In this document: one piece after another, positions 6,818-8,071 of the stretch
Position numbering within the stretch: the first letter of the stretch is position 1
Layout: the number at the start of each line of letters is the position of its first letter
DNA from: Desulfobulbaceae bacterium
GTDB lineage: Bacteria > Desulfobacterota > Desulfobulbia > Desulfobulbales > SURF-16
DNA: 8,071 nucleotides
Assembly (NCBI GenBank): GCA_021160685.1
Contig: JAGHCC010000182.1
Location: forward strand, 1-8,071
Direction: 5' to 3'
The notes under the pieces: generated by a model
Told to the model about the DNA's origin: nothing
The model's database searches: none
Seen by the model: only the letters and a program-made list of their open reading frames with translations
Translations under genes and position numbers: made by a program

Positions 6818-7268
6818 GCCTTTCTCTTCTCCTGGTTTGATTGTGAAGGATGAAAGATTGAGCACGCCGCGAAGTTTATTTCGGGCTATCCCCATGCTGG
6901 CCGTCATGGGGATTATTTTTTTTCTCTCCCATCAGCCTCATCTTTCCTTAGATCTGGAAGTGAGTCATCAGGATAAAATATTTCATGCTATCGCCTATGG
7001 AGTTCTTGCCGCCTCAACATTGTTCGCGGTTTTGCCACCGGGAAGGCGAGTTCTCCGGTCTCGTTCCCGTCTCATGTTGACAGGCTTGGGCGTGGTTCTC
7101 TTTTGCATGTTTTATGGCATCAGCGACGAGTTTCATCAGTCATTCATTCCCGGGCGGGAAAGCAGTCTACTTGATGTTGCGGCTGATACGGCCGGCGCAG
7201 TTATCGTGGTATCCCTGTGGCTTTTTTTTAGGATGAAAGATGATTCCATAGGAGTTTTTCAGGAATGA
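6807..7268 (+). CDS. VanZ-family membrane protein, copy 1
   Basis: About 153 residues if started at GTG 6807. VanZ-family features: hydrophobic segment 28-41 followed by SHQPH; DKIFH (56-60); segments about 59-76, 88-104 and 122-141; ISDEFHQSFIPGRESSLLDVAADTAG (105-130) with D107, E108, Q111, PGR and D123. VanZ homologues are small integral membrane proteins; VanZ of the vancomycin cluster gives low-level teicoplanin resistance, but the role of most relatives is unknown. The start is uncertain. GTG 6807 (GGAA at 6796-6799) overlaps the SEC-C gene by 11 nt; TTG 6858 has a better AAGGA (6846-6850, spacing 7); ATG 6789 is weak. I prefer 6807 because the FSS-GL-V segment is shared with copy 2. 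No van or other resistance gene is nearby. Confidence 0.87.
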   Translation: MRNRPFSSPGLIVKDERLSTPRSLFRAIPMLAVMGIIFFLSHQPHLSLDLEVSHQDKIFHAIAYGVLAASTLFAVLPPGRRVLRSRSRLMLTGLGVVLFCMFYGISDEFHQSFIPGRESSLLDVAADTAGAVIVVSLWLFFRMKDDSIGVFQE

Positions 7269-7284
7269 TCCTTTTTTGGCTGAA

Positions 7285-7322
7285 TTGTCTTAAAAAGGAG
7301 ACAAATGCCCTTTGTCCGAACT
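7285..7322. repeat. Hairpin-containing direct repeat, copy A
   Basis: TTGTCT (7285-7290) pairs with AGACAA (7299-7304) around an 8-nt loop, followed by CCCTTTGTCCGAACT (7308-7322). GACAAA (7300-7305) can alternatively pair with TTTGTC (7311-7316). The same hairpin type plus the identical 15-mer recurs at 7398-7453 (copy B). It starts 17 nt after the VanZ copy 1 stop and lacks a T-run, so it is not an obvious terminator. Confidence 0.55.
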
Positions 7323-7397
7323 GTTTGTGGTCAGAGCCATTAAGCCTATCTCCTTAAAAGAATAGACCTTTCCTTTCATAATCCCCGTCTTTGTCAT

Positions 7398-7453
7398 TTG
7401 TGTCTTTTTGGAGACAAGTACCTCCAAATGCCATTAAACCCTTTGTCCGAACT
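7398..7453. repeat. Hairpin-containing direct repeat, copy B
   Basis: TGTCT (7401-7405) pairs with AGACA (7412-7416), then GGAGACAA (7410-7417) and CCCTTTGTCCGAACT (7439-7453) match copy A exactly. Copy B carries about 22 extra nt between these blocks, including a CCATTAAACC stretch that has a near match (CCATTAAGCC) at 7338-7347, outside copy A's core. An outer CATTTG/CAAATG inverted repeat (7395-7400, 7425-7430) flanks its hairpin. Confidence 0.55.
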
Positions 7454-7661
7454 ATCTACAATTCGTAATTTCCAATTTCGCCAACGGCGGCTTATGGAGA
7501 TGAAAATAATTTACATTTCTTTTTTCGTCTTCAGTTTTGTGCTGTCCTACAAAGGAAGCTGAATATTTTTTATCCATGGCAGTGAATTCAAAACCAAAAT
7601 TTTTCAGCTGTTTTTGGTTGATGGCATGTACGTTGCATCTGTTATAGGTAATTTTTGTCAT
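7452..7661 (-). CDS. Doubtful small ORF in the gap between VanZ copies
   Basis: A 69-residue open frame, ATG at 7659-7661 and TAG at 7452-7454, in an otherwise empty AT-rich gap. The translation (with segments NFGFEFTAMDKKYSASFVGQ and NVNYFHLHKPPLAKLE) has a protein-like mix of charged and aromatic residues. No domain, signal peptide or membrane segment is recognised. AAAGG lies directly against the start codon, too close for a good Shine-Dalgarno, and the stop lies inside repeat copy B. It could be a short gene, the remnant of a longer one, or chance. Confidence 0.22.
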   Translation of the reverse strand: MTKITYNRCNVHAINQKQLKNFGFEFTAMDKKYSASFVGQHKTEDEKRNVNYFHLHKPPLAKLEITNCR

Positions 7662-7755
7662 CCTTTTGTTGTTGTGGGACTATTTTGTTGATCTTAAAAA
7701 ATGGCCCTGTACTCATCCAGGCATGGACAACTGTGTGAAATTTTGGGCCAATAAA

Positions 7756-7785
7756 TTGCAATATGCTGATTTAAATAACTAAAAT
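7756..7785 (+). promoter_or_regulatory. Candidate promoter for VanZ copy 2
   Basis: TTGCAA (7756-7761, 4 of 6 to TTGACA) and TAAAAT (7780-7785, 5 of 6 to TATAAT) are separated by 18 bp, 71 nt before the copy 2 start codon. The 588-bp gap 7269-7856 otherwise holds the two repeats, one doubtful ORF and the SEC-C relic. Confidence 0.35.
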
Positions 7786-7823
7786 CTAACCTGTACCTTT
7801 TTTAATTTGTCGGAAAGTACAGT

Positions 7824-7856
7824 GAAGATAATATGGAAATAAGTGGGGAAAAATAG
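7824..7856 (+). pseudogene. Relic of a SEC-C gene 3' end upstream of VanZ copy 2
   Basis: These 33 nt read EDNMEISGEK-stop and align without gaps to the last 11 codons of the intact SEC-C gene (6785-6817, EDDLEIGGEE-stop). I count 25 of 33 bases and 6 of 10 residues identical, both ending in TAG. The relic sits at the same place relative to VanZ copy 2 as the intact 3' end does to copy 1. Upstream the frame stays open for only six codons before a stop, and no SEC-C motif is present in the gap, so the rest of that copy was lost. It now supplies the ribosome binding site region of copy 2. Confidence 0.6.
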
Positions 7857-8071
7857 ATGGATTCCTTTTCTTCTGGTTTAACTGTGAGGGCTGAAGAGTC
7901 AAGCATGCTGTCCCAAAGCCTGCTCTGCATCACCCCCATGCTGGGCATCATCGGTATTATTTTTTTTCTCTCCCAGCAGCCCCATCTTGTCTTCAATCCG
8001 GTGGTAATATTTCAGGATAAAATTTTACATTTTATCGCCTTTGGAGTTCTTGCCGCCGCCACACTGTTTGC
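7857..8071 (+). CDS. VanZ-family membrane protein, copy 2 (3' end outside window)
   Basis: The frame opens at ATG 7857 with GGGG (7845-7848) at 8-nt spacing and runs off the window: 71 codons plus 2 nt. It is a clear paralogue of the gene at 6807. It shares PMLG-type hydrophobic segment 1, IIFFLSQQPHL (34-44), DKILH (54-58, copy 1 DKIFH), and GVLAAATLF (63-71, copy 1 GVLAASTLF). The N-termini also correspond (FSSGLTV against FSSPGLIV). The conserved VanZ DE..Q and PGR motifs would lie beyond the window, so completeness is unknown. It has a clean ATG and ribosome binding site, unlike copy 1, and may be the better expressed member or a diverged duplicate under its own promoter. Confidence 0.85.
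   Translation, partial: MDSFSSGLTVRAEESSMLSQSLLCITPMLGIIGIIFFLSQQPHLVFNPVVIFQDKILHFIAFGVLAAATLF

Noticed and set aside
7261..7276. AGGA/TCCT mini-hairpin with T-run at the VanZ copy 1 stop as a terminator
   Set aside because: The stem is only 4 bp and AT-rich sequence makes such matches common; too weak to annotate.
7802..7996. 64-residue open frame on the - strand
   Set aside because: It is antisense to VanZ copy 2 and the SEC-C relic, both supported by homology with the upstream copies.

Overview
The window looks like a mid-GC, Gram-negative, free-living bacterium. The density of two-component proteins with HDOD and HD-GYP-type outputs, and the style of the histidine kinase, suggest a member of the Desulfobacterota (for example a Desulfobulbales-like lineage). 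That placement is inferred from family content only; no rRNA or other marker gene is present. No tRNA, rRNA, CRISPR array, IS transposase or phage gene was seen.

Region 1 (1-3278, all + strand) is a signalling block. It holds the C-terminal part of a histidine kinase cut by the window edge (2-799), a response regulator with an HDOD output (938-2122), and a second response regulator overlapping it by 8 bp (2115-3278). The output of the second regulator aligns with HD-GYP phosphodiesterases, but almost all metal-ligand positions are replaced. The 138-bp gap after the kinase contains a hairpin with a T-run and further small palindromes. The kinase may therefore be partly uncoupled from the two regulators, although all three plausibly form one phosphorelay.

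Region 2 (3279-6212) is a copper homeostasis module. A P1B-1 type Cu(I)-exporting ATPase (3375-5864, - strand) diverges from a 66-residue CopZ-like chaperone (6012-6212, + strand). The 147-bp divergent spacer carries a near-perfect 18-bp inverted repeat next to a -10-like TATAAA, a candidate operator. No regulator gene lies in the window. Between the convergent ends of the second regulator and the ATPase is a 75-bp imperfect palindrome made of two hairpins, resembling dispersed intergenic repeats.

Region 3 (6213-8071) holds a SEC-C zinc-motif protein of unknown function (6290-6817), a VanZ-family membrane protein overlapping it (6807-7268), a 588-bp AT-rich gap, and the start of a second VanZ paralogue running off the window (7857-8071). 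The second copy is preceded by a relic of the SEC-C gene's 3' end, so the locus looks like a tandem duplication of a SEC-C/VanZ pair whose second SEC-C copy has decayed. The gap also holds two related hairpin-containing repeats, a candidate promoter and one doubtful small ORF.

The most noteworthy items are the degenerate HD-GYP regulator translationally coupled to an HDOD regulator, and the SEC-C/VanZ duplication with its relic. Neither is proof of a new system.
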